Source: Lachnospiraceae bacterium
GTDB taxonomy: Bacteria > Bacillota > Clostridia > Lachnospirales > Lachnospiraceae
Direction: 5' to 3'
NCBI GenBank assembly: GCA_009774215.1
Contig: VSNH01000024.1
Coordinates: 1-31,583, forward strand
Length of the DNA stretch: 31,583 nucleotides
This document shows, one piece after another, positions 22,434-30,391 of this stretch (its first letter is position 1; each line of letters starts with the position of its first letter). The notes under the pieces are model-generated. The model was given only the letters and a program-made list of their open reading frames with translations. It made no database searches and was not told the DNA's origin. Position numbers and translations under genes: made by a program.

Positions 22434-24309
22434 GATTTTGACCCTCCTCGTAGTGATATGTCGGCACAATCTCCTGAATCAGAGGACGGATGTCCGAACT
22501 CTCAATCTGGCATTCATCCTTTAACCTCTTCAACTGCGCAAAAAATTCATGTTCATCCAGCTCGATCGGTTTGCCGATATGAATCATTTTGTTCGCCGTA
22601 TCCTTCATGCCTTCCTCGTCCATCAGAAGCTCCTCGTAGAGCTTTTCCCCCGGACGTAAGCCCGTAAACTCAATCTTGATTTCCTCACCCACACGATATC
22701 CTGAGAGCTTAATCAAATTTTCCGCCAAGGAGAGGATTTTGACAGGTTCTCCCATATCCAGCACGAAAATCTCCCCGCCTCTGGCGTATGCGCCCGCCTG
22801 CAGAACCAGCGAAACCGCTTCGGGTATGGTCATAAAATAGCGGATGATATCCGGGTGGGTAACCGTCACCGGCCCGCCCGCCGCGATCTGCTTGCGGAAG
22901 AGCGGAATCACGCTGCCGTTGCTGCCAAGCACATTGCCAAAGCGCACCGCCACAAACTCCGTCTCATAGTGCTTATCGAAGGTCTGGATAATCATTTCAC
23001 AGATCCGCTTGCTGGCCCCCATGATATTTGTCGGGTTCACCGCCTTGTCTGTGGAGATCATGACGAATCGCCGCACACCGCTCATCGCCGCCGCCTGCGC
23101 CGTCTTAAAGGTGCCAAACACATTGTTTTTGATCGCCTCAGTGGGACTGTCCTCCATCAGCGGCACATGCTTGTGGGCCGCCGCGTGATACACGATATCC
23201 GGCTTATACTTAGAAAAAATGAAGTTCATGCGGTTCGTGTTCCGCACGGAAGCGATGAGCACCACCAGATTCAGCTCCGGATATTTCTGTTTCAGCTCCT
23301 GCTGTATGTCATAAACCGAATTTTCGTAGATGTCCACAATGATAAGCTGTTTTGGCCTGTGGGTCGCAATCTGCCTGCAAAGCTCACTGCCGATAGAACC
23401 GCCGCCGCCGGTGACAAGCGCCACCTTTCCCTGCACATACCCGAGAATGGAATCCAGATCGACGCTGATCGGATCCCTGCCGAGCAGGTCTTCCAGCTCC
23501 ACATCCCGCAGCTTGCTCACGTTGACCTCACCGTTTACAAGCTGATACATGCCGGGAAGGGAACGCAGTTTGCAGTTCGTATCTTTACATATCTCCAGAA
23601 TTTCCCGAATCTCCGTCCGCGGCGCGGAGGGCATCGCCACAATGATCTCGTCCACATCATAGACGTCCGCGCACTCCACGATCTTTTCCCTGCCGCCCGC
23701 AACCTTGATGCCCTGAATATATCTTCCCCATTTTCCCTTGTCGTCGTCGATAATGCATTTGATGACCATGGTGGAGAAATTGCTGTTTACAATCTCCTTG
23801 ATAATCAGGTTGGCCGCCTCGCCCGCCCCGATCACCATAACCGAAATCAGGTTCTTCTTATTCTGCTGCTTATGCTTCAAACCGCGGAAAAACCGATAGG
23901 AAAAACGGCTTGCAAAGATACAGACCACCAGCACGGCCATGTACGCCGGATAATAACTTCTCGGCACCGCCCGAGTCGTCACCTTAAAAAACTGCAGGCC
24001 AACCGCATCCGCCAACATGGACAGCACGCAGGCCACCACGATATTCTGCAGCTCTGTCTCCCCCGCAAAAGCCCACAGACTGCTGTAGAGGCGCATGAAG
24101 TAAAAAATCGCCAGCGTCAAAAGAACATTAAGCGGCAGAAATTGTTCAATCGGCTGCATGAAATGTCTGGGAATGCCATCCAGATGAAAGTCATAACGCC
24201 ACAAAATAGCCACATAACTCGCCAGAACAATACTGATAATATCGTATATAATCAAGCATGTCCGTCTGTAGAACAGTTTCGCATTAAAAGGTTTTCTTGT
24301 TTTTTCCAT
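22426..24309 (-). CDS. Membrane-bound UDP-GlcNAc 4,6-dehydratase (PglF/CapD type)
   Basis: A 627-aa protein of the PglF/CapD/FlaA1 class. Four N-terminal membrane helices (about 17-36, 58-74, 90-108, 118-137) are followed by a CoA-binding-like domain (VMVIGAGEAANLII, 158-171) and a catalytic SDR domain with LVTGGGGSIGSEL (298-310). The active-site region STDKAVNPTNIMGASKR has Asp421, Lys422 and Met430 at the positions of PglF's altered catalytic residues. It converts UDP-GlcNAc to UDP-4-keto-6-deoxy-GlcNAc, the first step of bacillosamine-type sugars. The ribosome binding site is weak, and the start is 10 bp from the upstream stop, so it probably depends on coupling. Full length; no odd insert. 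Confidence 0.93.
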   Translation of the reverse strand: MEKTRKPFNAKLFYRRTCLIIYDIISIVLASYVAILWRYDFHLDGIPRHFMQPIEQFLPLNVLLTLAIFYFMRLYSSLWAFAGETELQNIVVACVLSMLADAVGLQFFKVTTRAVPRSYYPAYMAVLVVCIFASRFSYRFFRGLKHKQQNKKNLISVMVIGAGEAANLIIKEIVNSNFSTMVIKCIIDDDKGKWGRYIQGIKVAGGREKIVECADVYDVDEIIVAMPSAPRTEIREILEICKDTNCKLRSLPGMYQLVNGEVNVSKLRDVELEDLLGRDPISVDLDSILGYVQGKVALVTGGGGSIGSELCRQIATHRPKQLIIVDIYENSVYDIQQELKQKYPELNLVVLIASVRNTNRMNFIFSKYKPDIVYHAAAHKHVPLMEDSPTEAIKNNVFGTFKTAQAAAMSGVRRFVMISTDKAVNPTNIMGASKRICEMIIQTFDKHYETEFVAVRFGNVLGSNGSVIPLFRKQIAAGGPVTVTHPDIIRYFMTIPEAVSLVLQAGAYARGGEIFVLDMGEPVKILSLAENLIKLSGYRVGEEIKIEFTGLRPGEKLYEELLMDEEGMKDTANKMIHIGKPIELDEHEFFAQLKRLKDECQIESSDIRPLIQEIVPTYHYEEGQNHG

Positions 24310-24319
24310 ATCCGTTTTC

Positions 24320-26851
24320 TTACGCTTCTTCCTTTCGTATATCCACCAGCAAAGGCGCCATCACGAGAAGCAGGCAGTACGCAATGGGACAACAGGGATG
24401 AAAAATCCACTCCGTCAGCCCTGCCACCGCAAAGAGAAGCAGAAGCGCCATCGGAAACAGCGCACACTCCCTGTCCTCCCTGTGCCTGCGGTAATAGACA
24501 GCCGCCTGCACGAGCGTCCCGATCCCCAGCAGAAGGAAAATGCCGCCCACGAAAATGCCGTGATCATAGGCCACCTGCAGGTAAATATTGTGGGCATGGG
24601 CCAGATAATTGCCGTCCGGCTCCATAACGCCCATATCGTCATGCCCCGCCCTGTTTAGCCTCTCGTAATACCGTTCAAATATATATAGTCTGCCATTTGT
24701 GTAAGAATCCTCTTCCTCCGCTTCCGCGGCGGCCGCCACGTCCTCCGCAGACGCAAGCAGTATCCTGCTCCCATTCTCCAGATAAGGACTCCTGTACTCC
24801 GACTCGCCGTCAGCCTTGCTGAAATAGAGGAAAGCATTCAGGCACTTTTCCTGCGAAATCCCCAGCACCTTCATCTGAAAGGTCTGAATAAATCGCTCCA
24901 CCGTAATGTAGTAATAGGAATCCATATCCCTGCCATGCACAAGCTCCGAGGGGAACTCTTCAATTTCATGAGCTCTGATATCCGCCGCCACAGCGGGAAG
25001 CGTTCTCTGGGCAGTAAACATCACCGGAAAACTTATGATAACGGAAAGTACCATCAGCCCCATTCCCCGCAGGAAACGCCGCCGTTTTTCCCGAAGCGGA
25101 AATGCCTTCCCGGAAAAGAAAGCCACCGGAATCACCACAACCGCCGTTACAAAAATGGCCAGATACCCGGTGCGCGACAAGGTAAACAGCAGATACATAG
25201 CGGAAATGCCAAGCACCGAAAGCTCCTTATAAGTCCCCGCCAGGGAAGGCCGCCGTCCATAAGCATCCAAAAACTTAACAAGCGCCGCACACACCGCCAG
25301 AGCCAGATATACGGCGGAAATCGTCACCGTATGGAAATGGAACGGATAGCGGTAATACTGAAAATACATATAGGGCCTGTGCAGCAGGCAGTAGCCCACC
25401 GTCAGAACAAAATGCAGCAAAATGCCGTTTACTATATTGTGCAGCAAAACCGTCCGTTTTACGCCTGAAGCCATCCGCAGATAATAGAACGTAAAACAGC
25501 AGACAAGAAAAATGGGCCATCCTCTCGTATTCCGACAAATGATAATCAAGGCAAAAAACACGCCGACAAGGATGCCGTACGGCACGGAAATTCTTTCTAT
25601 TTTCCTCCCGAAAAGAAGTTTCACGGTATTCAGAATCACAAATCCCGCAAGTACGCCCGCCCAGACTGTCAATTTTAACGCTTTCAGCTCCAGCTCCGCC
25701 GGTTCCGCAAGCCCGGCCTCCACGCTCCTGTCAATCAGCGCCGCCAGCGCGTCCCGATAATACATCGGCGCGATCACTGCCGCCGCAATGCCATAAATCA
25801 GGCTGCTCCAACAAAAAAGCTCCTTCTTCCGATAAGTCACAATCAACGCCAGAGCGAAGAAGATCAGCACCTGCCTGTACGCCACGGTATGATGGATTTC
25901 ATACAGCGCGTTCATATAATTACAGCAGCCCCAGATCGCACCCGCAAACATGGCGGACTGCAGGTCGTCCTGCCACCTCTCCCGAAACACCGCAAAGACC
26001 GTTCTGTCCGAGGCAAGCCCGGTTCTGTCGTGGTTCACCGCATAGAGCGCCGCCACCGCTGCAAAAACCACCCCTGCCTCATAAAACAGGATGGAATAGA
26101 TATCTGTCGTAAAGAGACGGCACGGCCCGATCGCCACGGCCGCCGCCACCGCCGCCGCCGCAATAAGCGGATTCAAGGTAAAGCGCATGACCCGCTCTAC
26201 CGTAAGCAGGGTGTTCCGTTCCGGGCGCTTCTTATAATAAAGCGAGGCAAGACAGGAAACAAGTACGCCGACGAGCAAAAAAGCCGCATCCAGAGCGAAT
26301 GTTTTCCCTTTCCGCAGAGGCACTTCGTAAACGTAATCAGCGATCATGCACCGCTCCGTGTCCTCCACATCGCCATAGTAGAGGGCGCCGATATAAATAT
26401 TGATATTTTCTCCGGTGTTGTCGGCATAGGCCACATGAAAGGCAGACTCCACTCCCTGCAGTAAAAAGTAGTAATCCCGTCCAACCTCCGTGTCGATATT
26501 TACCTGAACCCTAAGATAACCGGGAAAATTCTCCATATCCCCGGTATCTATCACCTGCTGCATCAGCGTCCGCATGGAAGCGTCACGAAGCACAAAATTG
26601 AGCTTCTCGCCCTCCACTCTGTCCGCCAGATAGATTTCTATTTCTTTCAGCCTGTCATACTGTGCGATAAATCTCTGCTGCACCACATAGTCCGCATTGA
26701 CTTCCTCAGAGACCACCGTCTGCTGCCTGCTGCTCTCTGCCCGCACCTCCTCGTGAATCAGACGAAGGGGCCAAAGAATCAACGCCGCACACACCACCAA
26801 TATCCAGACTGTGCCGCAAATGGCCTGCCTTTTATTTAAAATTCGGTTCAT
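24320..26851 (-). CDS. O-antigen ligase/polymerase-like membrane protein with an ectodomain
   Basis: An 843-aa polytopic protein. One N-terminal membrane helix (about 12-30) is followed by a soluble domain of about 155 residues (about 31-185), then by a dozen or more membrane segments. The C-terminal part fits the Wzy_C/O-antigen ligase family: SRTGYLAIF, a periplasmic-type loop with the histidine-containing LAHAHNIYLQVAYDHG, and further helices. The family joins or polymerises lipid-linked glycans outside the membrane. The extra N-terminal ectodomain is unusual; ordinary ligases are 400-500 aa. AGGAG lies 9 nt before the ATG. It is the first gene of the pgl-like block and the only candidate polymerase or ligase here. 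Confidence 0.82.
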   Translation of the reverse strand: MNRILNKRQAICGTVWILVVCAALILWPLRLIHEEVRAESSRQQTVVSEEVNADYVVQQRFIAQYDRLKEIEIYLADRVEGEKLNFVLRDASMRTLMQQVIDTGDMENFPGYLRVQVNIDTEVGRDYYFLLQGVESAFHVAYADNTGENINIYIGALYYGDVEDTERCMIADYVYEVPLRKGKTFALDAAFLLVGVLVSCLASLYYKKRPERNTLLTVERVMRFTLNPLIAAAAVAAAVAIGPCRLFTTDIYSILFYEAGVVFAAVAALYAVNHDRTGLASDRTVFAVFRERWQDDLQSAMFAGAIWGCCNYMNALYEIHHTVAYRQVLIFFALALIVTYRKKELFCWSSLIYGIAAAVIAPMYYRDALAALIDRSVEAGLAEPAELELKALKLTVWAGVLAGFVILNTVKLLFGRKIERISVPYGILVGVFFALIIICRNTRGWPIFLVCCFTFYYLRMASGVKRTVLLHNIVNGILLHFVLTVGYCLLHRPYMYFQYYRYPFHFHTVTISAVYLALAVCAALVKFLDAYGRRPSLAGTYKELSVLGISAMYLLFTLSRTGYLAIFVTAVVVIPVAFFSGKAFPLREKRRRFLRGMGLMVLSVIISFPVMFTAQRTLPAVAADIRAHEIEEFPSELVHGRDMDSYYYITVERFIQTFQMKVLGISQEKCLNAFLYFSKADGESEYRSPYLENGSRILLASAEDVAAAAEAEEEDSYTNGRLYIFERYYERLNRAGHDDMGVMEPDGNYLAHAHNIYLQVAYDHGIFVGGIFLLLGIGTLVQAAVYYRRHREDRECALFPMALLLLFAVAGLTEWIFHPCCPIAYCLLLVMAPLLVDIRKEEA

Positions 26852-26922
26852 ACACGCTTTCTCCTACAGCCATGCACTGCTCATTGCTTTCGCGTAAGTA
26901 GTGTACCACGTTTGGGATGTTT

Positions 26923-27870
26923 TTACAAATCGAGCCCTTTTGCCTCGTCACACCCCAAAATAATGTTCATACACTGGATGGCCGCACCGGACGCGCCTTT
27001 TCCCAAATTGTCAAATTGAGAAGAGACGACAATGCGTTCTTCATTCCCTGTCGCATAAATCTTTAACCCGTCCCAGCCGGCCAGCCCGTTCCCGGCTAAA
27101 AACCCGCTGGCGGCAATTTCATCATCCGCGGCGCTCACCTTGATAAACCGCTTGTCCTTATAATAGGATGCGTAATATTGTAGCAGCGATTCCGGCGTTT
27201 CCTTCTTTGCCAGCATGTCCGCATACAACTGTACGGAAACCACCATGCCGCTGTAATAATCGTCTATGATCGGTGAGAACAGGGGCGTGCGCACAAGTCC
27301 CGTGATTTTCTGCATCTCTTTCAGGTGCTTGTGCTGCTGCGTCAGTGCGTATTCTCTTCCCGCCGACAGCTCTTTCGGCCTGTCCTTACTCTCATAAGCC
27401 GCGATCGCCTTCTTTCCGGCGCCGCTGTACCCCGAAATGGCGAGGCAGCTTACCGGATAGTCTTTGGGAAGAATCCCCCCCGCGATTAACGGATACACAA
27501 GTGAGATAAATCCGGTGGCATAGCACCCCGGAACCGCAATTCGCCTGCCATCCCTGATAGCGGTTTTGTGGGCATCCGACAGCTCCGGGAAGCCATAGGC
27601 CCACCCGGCTTGCGTCCGATGAGCCGTGGACGTGTCAATAATGACCGCATTTTCCTTTTCCGCCAGCGCCACGGATTCTCTCGCCGCTTCATCCGGCAGA
27701 CACAAAAAAGTGATGTCCGAGGCATGAATCATCTTCTTTCTCTCCTCCGGGTCTTTTCTAAGCTCCGGACTGATGTGCAAAAGCTCTATATCGTCACGTT
27801 TCTGAAAACGCTCATAAATTCTTAATCCCGTTGTTCCTTCGCTCCCGTCGATAAAAATTTTTGTTTTCAT
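26923..27870 (-). CDS. argC: N-acetyl-gamma-glutamyl-phosphate reductase, class 2
   Basis: A 315-aa arginine-pathway enzyme that reduces N-acetyl-glutamyl phosphate to the semialdehyde with NADPH. The N-terminal nucleotide motif is GSEGTTGLRIYE (9-20), the catalytic cysteine is Cys116 in AVPGCYATG, and FDNLGKGASGAAIQCMN is near the end. The short length and this cysteine context match the class-2 family (about 310 aa), not the longer class 1. AGGA lies about 12 nt upstream, and a promoter with perfect 17-nt spacing lies at 27906-27934. No other arginine gene is in the window, so it is probably a housekeeping gene next to the glycan locus. Complete with no odd features. Confidence 0.95.
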   Translation of the reverse strand: MKTKIFIDGSEGTTGLRIYERFQKRDDIELLHISPELRKDPEERKKMIHASDITFLCLPDEAARESVALAEKENAVIIDTSTAHRTQAGWAYGFPELSDAHKTAIRDGRRIAVPGCYATGFISLVYPLIAGGILPKDYPVSCLAISGYSGAGKKAIAAYESKDRPKELSAGREYALTQQHKHLKEMQKITGLVRTPLFSPIIDDYYSGMVVSVQLYADMLAKKETPESLLQYYASYYKDKRFIKVSAADDEIAASGFLAGNGLAGWDGLKIYATGNEERIVVSSQFDNLGKGASGAAIQCMNIILGCDEAKGLDL

Positions 27871-27905
27871 ATCATATCCGCTTCCTTTCTACCATACATC
27901 TGTAA

Positions 27906-27934
27906 ATTTTACATCGTGTCCGCCCATAAGTCAA
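27906..27934 (-). promoter_or_regulatory. Sigma-A promoter of argC
   Basis: On the minus strand TTGACT (27929-27934) and TAAAAT (27906-27911) are separated by exactly 17 nt. The predicted transcription start is near 27899, giving a leader of about 29 nt before the argC ATG at 27870. It is the best promoter seen in the window. A 7-bp hairpin lies just upstream of the -35 box. Confidence 0.65.
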
Positions 27935-28082
27935 ACACCCCGCTACAAGCTGCGGGGTATGTGACCCTCGCGGCAGCCGCCAATATGCCAAGCCAATCTG
28001 CGATTGGCTTTCAGCAAGTCACTTGGCCCGTTGCCCGCGGAAATCAACACCATATATTGACGCTGTTACGTTTATATTTCTT
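27935..28082. repeat. Structured intergenic block with nested hairpins
   Basis: The gap between argC and the DUF6020 gene holds ACCCCGC/GCGGGGT (27937-27943 and 27952-27958) and AAGCCAATC/GATTGGCTT (27990-27998 and 28002-28010, 3-nt loop). An outer GTGAC/GTCAC pair lies at 27961-27965 and 28018-28022. No T-tract follows on either strand. It may end the DUF6020 transcript, or be the relic of a small mobile element, since paired hairpins of this sort are common at IS200/IS605-type ends. No transposase coding is seen. Confidence 0.5.
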
Positions 28083-29729
28083 TCATGCTTTTTCACCGCG
28101 CATCCCCATCTGCGCGACGGCAAGAAAGAGCGGCAGGCCATACCAGAAAAACAGCACATACCTTGGCAGATACGTCGGCCCGAGAAGCACCGTCAGCCAT
28201 ATGAGGAAAATCGGCAAAAACGGGTACAGTAATTCATATCGACCGTTATTTAATAGCCATGCAAACAGAAAAGCATACAGCCAAAACATCGCTCCCGGGG
28301 AAAACAGCCAGGAAACCACGGGGATTTTCTCCTTCCAAACCTCCAGCGAAAGCTTGCGGTACACCTCATCCAGCCAGGGGATTTTACTCTCCCTGACACC
28401 CGGCTGTTCCACCTCATAGCCGAAATAGGAATTATCTTGATAGGTAAAGGTAAAAACCGTATTGCCCCCATACACGTTGATCACCGTATCGGGATACCAG
28501 AAGCCGTAGGAAGTCAGCCACCATGCATTCAGATAAATCAAGGGCTTTTTCATTCCAATGCGAAGCCAGAGCTTAGCGTATTTTCCCTTATCCCGCGCAA
28601 AAGCCTCATTGTCAAAACGGTATTTGACCGGATCGGAAAGCCGCGGCGTATACAGGGAAAGCGCCTCCTCATTCAAAACTTCGTGAAGCATTTCCGTGTC
28701 CTCTCCGGAAAATGCCTCCGGCGCGTACTTATAGGTTCTGGCAAGCTGCTGGATCGGCACGGTCAAAAGCTCCTGGTACTCGGAATCATCCGCATGGAGC
28801 GCGATTTTCAGGCCGCCGTTTATGAGAAGACATCCCGCCACCGCACAGACAGAAAGAAAGAGCAGCCGTCCGCGATGTCCTTTTTTCAAAAAAACCAGCA
28901 GGGGAATCATCACCAGAAAGGCGTAAAAGCCATTATTGCGAAGCAGCATCATGCCCGCCCCGCTCACCGCAAAGAGAATCTGCCATCCCCTTGTATCAAA
29001 AAACGCCTTCCCCGCGCCCATCTCCAGAAGGCACACCAGAAGCAGCAGCAGAGCCAGCGTAAACAGCGCGTCCTTTGCGGAGCACAGGGTAAACATCACC
29101 ACCGTGGGAAACACCCCCAGCCAGACAAGGCCGATCAGCCGCAGCACACGGGAAATCTTTTTTTTGCGAAGGCAGGAAAAAAGAAAGGTAAAAACGCCCG
29201 CCGCCAGAACCATCTGAAAAACCATATAGCAGGCGATACCCAGATTATAGGAACCCGTCAATTTATGAACGCCGCAGATCATACCGCCGAGAAGCAGCAC
29301 ATGCACAAGCGGGTGATGGGTGGAAAACGTTCTTGTCGCCACCTGTATATACTCATCCTGCGCGTCATATACAAAAAATCCCGGATATACCGCCAGAAAT
29401 ACGGGCAGCCAGCATAAGATCAGAAAAAGAAAAGCCGCGATATCCGCCTGCTCATCCGCCAAATTAAAAACGCTTGTTATTTTATCAACGGCCCTCCCGA
29501 CACATGATATGCCTCTGCCCCGCAGCCCGTCCATAAGCCGCCACAAAAGCAGTTCCATTCCCGTAAAGATAACCGTAAACGCCCCCAGCTGGAGCCAGAG
29601 CGTTACATCCTTTACATCCACATTCTCCACACTGTCCAACCGCGCGCCAAACAAAATTGCCGCCGAAAACAACAGGGAAAAGCAGCCCGCGATCAGACAG
29701 CTCCTGCATTGTTTTTCGTTCTTTCCCAT
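28083..29729 (-). CDS. DUF6020-type polytopic membrane protein 2
   Basis: A 548-aa membrane protein with about 12 hydrophobic segments and clear likeness to the protein at 6462-8306. Shared features in the same order are D-E-Y-x-Q-V followed by STHHPLVH, AKDALFT, LRNNG, and DKGKYAKLWLRIGMKKP. The function is unknown. Lacking the two hydrophilic inserts of its paralogue, it looks like the ancestral form. Its ATG lies inside the end of the GNAT gene (37-bp overlap), with GGAGG about 13 nt upstream, so it is cotranscribed with the acetyltransferase. A role in modifying or moving lipid-linked sugars is a guess from context. Confidence 0.75.
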   Translation of the reverse strand: MGKNEKQCRSCLIAGCFSLLFSAAILFGARLDSVENVDVKDVTLWLQLGAFTVIFTGMELLLWRLMDGLRGRGISCVGRAVDKITSVFNLADEQADIAAFLFLILCWLPVFLAVYPGFFVYDAQDEYIQVATRTFSTHHPLVHVLLLGGMICGVHKLTGSYNLGIACYMVFQMVLAAGVFTFLFSCLRKKKISRVLRLIGLVWLGVFPTVVMFTLCSAKDALFTLALLLLLVCLLEMGAGKAFFDTRGWQILFAVSGAGMMLLRNNGFYAFLVMIPLLVFLKKGHRGRLLFLSVCAVAGCLLINGGLKIALHADDSEYQELLTVPIQQLARTYKYAPEAFSGEDTEMLHEVLNEEALSLYTPRLSDPVKYRFDNEAFARDKGKYAKLWLRIGMKKPLIYLNAWWLTSYGFWYPDTVINVYGGNTVFTFTYQDNSYFGYEVEQPGVRESKIPWLDEVYRKLSLEVWKEKIPVVSWLFSPGAMFWLYAFLFAWLLNNGRYELLYPFLPIFLIWLTVLLGPTYLPRYVLFFWYGLPLFLAVAQMGMRGEKA

Positions 29730-30355
29730 GTACTGCGTCTAACCTCCATAAAGAGAACGTTCCGCACGCCCTGTTCCAATTCCACGCTTTCCCGTTTGTT
29801 TTCTATCACCTGAAATCCCGCTTTTGTATAACTTTTCCGCGCCCCCGCATTATCTTCCAGAACACGCAGAAATATTTTTTCCAAATGAAGCGTGTTAAAT
29901 CCGTATTCCAGCATAAGTTTAGCCGCACGCACGCCGTAGCCGCGTCCCAGCGCATCCTCCTCGCCGATAAAAATGCCATACTCGGCCTTTTTCTTCTCCC
30001 TGTCGATGTCCCGCAGATAGACGCTGCCGATTTCCCGACAGGCTTTCTCCCTGCCCGCCTGATGCTTCTCACCGGTACAACCGCCCACACCATTGGCACA
30101 GAAAATTTTCCCGTCACCTTCTGCATCCGCCCGATGTTCCGCCGCCGAACGGTTCTCTTCCGCCTCCACGCCGATAATAAACTGCGCCACATGTCCCGGT
30201 TCCACCTGTTCTCTCAGCCAGGCCATGTGCCCTTCCTCCGTGAAAAGCTTCTGATAAATAAAATTTCCCCGCACAAAATCCTTGTTCCGCCAGGTTACAA
30301 TCTTCGGCGTGTCCGCCGCCGTGATCGGTCTCAGATATACCTTCTCCTCACTCAT
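29693..30355 (-). CDS. GNAT-family N-acetyltransferase (PseH-like)
   Basis: A 220-aa GNAT enzyme. The start VYLRPITAADTPKIVTWRNK and the acetyl-CoA loop GRGYGVRAAKLML (137-149) are of the RimJ/PseH kind, and FLRVLEDNAGARKSYTKAGF is the usual C-terminal motif. PseH-type enzymes acetylate the 4-amino group of UDP-amino-dideoxy sugars, and this gene is the only acetyltransferase in the window, so it is a candidate to replace PglD. A hydrophilic insert at about 64-107 makes it longer than the usual 170-180 aa. GGAGAG lies about 6 nt before the ATG. Its tail overlaps the DUF6020 gene by 37 bp. A protein or antibiotic substrate is not excluded. Confidence 0.85.
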   Translation of the reverse strand: MSEEKVYLRPITAADTPKIVTWRNKDFVRGNFIYQKLFTEEGHMAWLREQVEPGHVAQFIIGVEAEENRSAAEHRADAEGDGKIFCANGVGGCTGEKHQAGREKACREIGSVYLRDIDREKKKAEYGIFIGEEDALGRGYGVRAAKLMLEYGFNTLHLEKIFLRVLEDNAGARKSYTKAGFQVIENKRESVELEQGVRNVLFMEVRRSTWERTKNNAGAV

Positions 30356-30391
30356 CTTTCTCTCTCCATAAAATGTCCCGCTAATTTTTAC

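Noticed and set aside
22434..22469. TTG start at 22469 for the aminotransferase
   Set aside because: AGGAGG lies between this codon and the ATG at 22433, at proper distance to serve the ATG.
22855..24627. Plus-strand open frame of 590 codons
   Set aside because: It is the antisense shadow of the dehydratase and ligase-like genes, with very high His/Arg content and no motif.
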